A model generated the notes under the pieces. It saw nothing but the letters and a program-made list of their open reading frames with translations. It ran no database searches and was not told the origin of the DNA. From [Clostridium] aerotolerans DSM 5434 (GTDB taxonomy: Bacteria; Bacillota; Clostridia; Lachnospirales; Lachnospiraceae): a stretch of 64,000 bases of DNA. The stretch spans positions 248,001 through 312,000 of the forward strand of contig NZ_JHWJ01000004.1 in the NCBI RefSeq assembly GCF_000687555.1, given 5' to 3'. Below, in pieces: positions 61,823 to 64,000 of this stretch (positions are counted from its first letter, which is position 1; every line of letters begins with the position of its first letter). The translations under genes were made by a program, and so were the position numbers.

Positions 61823-63457
61823 ATGAATTTAAATAAAATAGTCAAACCATATATTTATAAGTATAAGTGGAAATTTGCTTTATTTTTCTGTTTGGGGATC
61901 ATAGTTTGGATTTCTTCAATGGTAATTCCCTACTTAACAGGAACATTTATAGATTCGCTTTTAGGGCAGAAAAGTTATGAAATTATATATGTTTATACGG
62001 CTTTATTAGCTATAATAATGACTTTTGATACAGTGCTGAAATATGCGTGCAATATCTTATTATTGCATTTGCAAAATAAAATGTCATTTGATATGAACAT
62101 AGATTTTATTGAACATATCAAAAAACTGCCTATTATGTTTCTTCAGTCTAGTAAATCTGCTTACCTAAGTCAAAGGGTGCAGGGGGATTGTAATAGTATT
62201 ATATCTTTCGCGGTAAATAATTCATTTAATATTGTTATAAATATATTGACACTTCTGGTAACCACTGTAATTTTATTTGTAATTAATTTGAAGTTGGCAA
62301 TAATTTTAGTGATCCTAATACCGATTTACATAAAAGTATATTTTATGTTTAAGAAACCATTATACGAAATTGGATATGAATTAAAGGAAAGCCAAAATCA
62401 ATTTTTTTCATCCGTAAATGACCAGTATATTAATATAGGCTTGATAAAAGTGAATGCGATTTATAATTTAGTGAACAGTCAACTGACAGATGAATTTTCT
62501 CGATTATTTAATATTTTATTAAAATATGGGAAAGTATCATTTAAATTTTCAACATGTGATAAAGTGATTAATGATGTAGCCAGCGTGATTATATTTTTTG
62601 TCGGTGGCTATCAGATACTTAATAATTTGATTACAGTGGGAGAGTATTTAATGATTAGCAATTATTTTTCCATGTTATTAAAATGTACGAGTTTTTTTAT
62701 GAATTTTGGTAAGTCGTATCAAGATGCAATGGTGTCATTTGGTCGGTTACAAGAAATCAAAGGAATGAAAAGCGAGAAAAATGGATGCAATCGAATTTCA
62801 AGTATAGAATCGATTGAAATTAAGAATTTATTCTTTTCGTACGATGAGCAGAAGAATATTTTAAACGGTTTTAATTATAAATTTATGAAAGGCAATACAT
62901 ACTGTATTATAGGAGAAAATGGCACTGGAAAAAGTACTTTTATTAATGTCTTAATTGGATTATATAATGGCTTTTATAGGGGCGATATTCTTTATAATTC
63001 CATGAGAATAGAAGAATTAGATATGTACCATATCCGCCATAAATTAATTGGCGTGTCAGAGCAGGAGCCTACATTAATAAACAGTACATTATTGGATAAC
63101 TTAACTTATGGTTTAGATACTCAAAATAAAGAACAGATAATGTATTGGTGTGACCGGTTTGACTTATTTCACTCTTTAAAAGAAGATGGTAGGGGACTAG
63201 AATTAGATATATATGAAAATAACAGTAATATTTCTGGGGGTGAAAAACAAAAAATTTCTTTAATAAGGTTATTATTAAAGGACCCTGATGTACTAATTTT
63301 AGATGAACCCACATCAGCTTTTGATTTTATTAGTATAGAAACATTTAAATCTGTTATAGATGAAATTAAAAAAGATAAAGTCATATTTATGATAACCCAT
63401 AATCAAGAGTTAATGGAAATTTCTGATGAAGTAATAAATTCAAAAGATTTTATTTGA
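61823..63457 (+). CDS. ABC exporter (fused membrane and ATPase domains)
   Basis: 544 aa type I exporter half-transporter. Residues 1-310 or so hold six predicted membrane helices (FALFFCLGIIVWISSMVIPY first). The ATPase domain has Walker A GENGTGKST near 364-371, signature NISGGEKQKISLIRL, Walker B VLILDEPTSAFD and switch MITHNQ. There is no N-terminal C39 peptidase domain, so it cannot cleave a leader itself. ATG 61823 is preferred over a TTG two codons earlier; AAAAGG lies upstream of both. It probably exports the mature peptide as a homodimer and may give immunity. The 147-bp gap before it may contain a weak promoter. Confidence 0.9.
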   Translation: MNLNKIVKPYIYKYKWKFALFFCLGIIVWISSMVIPYLTGTFIDSLLGQKSYEIIYVYTALLAIIMTFDTVLKYACNILLLHLQNKMSFDMNIDFIEHIKKLPIMFLQSSKSAYLSQRVQGDCNSIISFAVNNSFNIVINILTLLVTTVILFVINLKLAIILVILIPIYIKVYFMFKKPLYEIGYELKESQNQFFSSVNDQYINIGLIKVNAIYNLVNSQLTDEFSRLFNILLKYGKVSFKFSTCDKVINDVASVIIFFVGGYQILNNLITVGEYLMISNYFSMLLKCTSFFMNFGKSYQDAMVSFGRLQEIKGMKSEKNGCNRISSIESIEIKNLFFSYDEQKNILNGFNYKFMKGNTYCIIGENGTGKSTFINVLIGLYNGFYRGDILYNSMRIEELDMYHIRHKLIGVSEQEPTLINSTLLDNLTYGLDTQNKEQIMYWCDRFDLFHSLKEDGRGLELDIYENNSNISGGEKQKISLIRLLLKDPDVLILDEPTSAFDFISIETFKSVIDEIKKDKVIFMITHNQELMEISDEVINSKDFI

Positions 63458-63540
63458 GGCAAAACTGTTTATGACTCATAAATAACATAATTTGAAAAAG
63501 ATTATGACATTTTTTATAAACTAAAGGAAGAGTAAATTCT

Positions 63541-64000
63541 ATGAATGTAAGAACTATTCAATTAGAGGAAGCTTCACAATTTGAACAGATTGGAATGGCA
63601 GTCAATAGTAAAAAACTTAACTTGCATCAATGGCTGGATATGGGGAGGACAAGGCTTGAGTGGTGCTTTGTCATTGAAATAGAAGGAAAATTTCAGGGGA
63701 GAATTATTTATGGAATTTTTGATGTGCATCCTTGTGACTTAAAAATATGGCAAATGAAAATAGCAGATTCTGTAAATAATTTTTTGGAAGTGGGAAATAA
63801 GCTTCTAACGGATAGTATAGAAGTATTAAAATTGAAAGGTTTTAAAACGGTGGAGTACCATCTCTATTCAACAGCTTCATATATTATTGAAATCTATCAA
63901 TCCTTATTTAGAGAACTAGGCTTTTGCATAATGCAAGAGAAAGAGAGTTTTGAGGCTAATCAAATTCGTTGTGTAGAAACATCGAATAGGCTTCATTATA
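63541..64000 (+). CDS. GNAT-like acetyltransferase (partial, runs off the right edge)
   Basis: Opens at ATG 63541 behind AAGGAAG and stays open for 153 codons to the window end. RLEWCFVIEIEGKFQGRIIY resembles the central strands of the GNAT fold. LKIWQMKIADSVNNFLEVGNKLL and KTVEYHLYSTASYIIEIYQS fit the acetyl-CoA-binding helix and the following strand, but no clear Q/R-x-x-G-x-G/A loop is visible. The assignment is therefore tentative. It is 83 bp downstream of the exporter and shares the AT-rich composition, so it probably belongs to the cluster, as tailoring enzyme or self-resistance factor. Confidence 0.6.
   Translation, partial: MNVRTIQLEEASQFEQIGMAVNSKKLNLHQWLDMGRTRLEWCFVIEIEGKFQGRIIYGIFDVHPCDLKIWQMKIADSVNNFLEVGNKLLTDSIEVLKLKGFKTVEYHLYSTASYIIEIYQSLFRELGFCIMQEKESFEANQIRCVETSNRLHY

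Noticed and set aside
1-64000. CRISPR arrays, tRNA or rRNA genes, insertion sequences, phage genes
   Set aside because: No regularly spaced repeats, no cloverleaf-like sequence, no transposase, integrase or phage structural gene was seen on either strand.

Overview
The window looks like the chromosome of an anaerobic, low-to-moderate GC Firmicute, most likely a Lachnospiraceae member of the Lacrimispora / Lachnoclostridium type. This is inferred from strong AGGAGG ribosome sites, TTGACA/TATAAT promoters, lipoproteins with Thr/Ala/Lys-rich linkers, many ABC sugar and peptide importers, a YesMN-type two-component system, a DUF6062 protein and an anaerobic inositol operon. No 16S sequence is present, so the genus is an inference.

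Layout. 1-3507: the end of a Trp/Gly/Pro repeat protein, then a divergently transcribed iron/cobalamin-type ABC importer with a matching operator at each promoter. 3918-12765: housekeeping genes: a large secreted protein of unknown function, murA, a sugar nucleotidyltransferase, metK behind a SAM riboswitch, and an OmpR-type two-component pair. 12878-25964: carbohydrate region: AraC regulator, two Gfo/Idh/MocA oxidoreductases with a TIM-barrel isomerase, a YesMN two-component system, a sugar ABC importer and a GH28 glycosidase. 25968-34733: DeoR-type repressor and an inositol operon (Fe-alcohol dehydrogenase, iolJ-type aldolase, iolC, iolD, iolE, iolG, iolB) with no iolA. 34939-44872: MgtC protein, PHP protein, ROK glucokinase, an alpha/alpha-toroid protein and a five-gene Dpp/Opp-type ABC importer. 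45048-48728: polar amino-acid ABC importer and a cytidylate-kinase-like protein. 48852-52827: GNAT protein, DEAD-box RNA helicase and an RlmD/RumA-type rRNA methyltransferase.

52828-64000 is different. After the rlmD terminator the DNA becomes strikingly AT-rich (about 30% GC by eye), and one co-directional set of genes runs off the right edge. A 59-codon ORF (53537-53716) is followed by a 17-bp perfect hairpin. Then come three cobalamin-binding radical SAM enzymes (the third carrying a PqqD-like C-terminus), a U32-family Fe-S protein, a SPASM protein that has lost its radical SAM cysteines, an ABC exporter and a GNAT-like protein. I read this as an undescribed RiPP (ribosomally made, post-translationally modified peptide) pathway acquired by horizontal transfer. 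The small ORF would be the precursor, the PqqD-like domain would recognise it, the radical SAM and U32 enzymes would modify it, and the ABC protein would export it. No leader protease is visible, so it may lie beyond the window or elsewhere. This cluster is the main discovery candidate.
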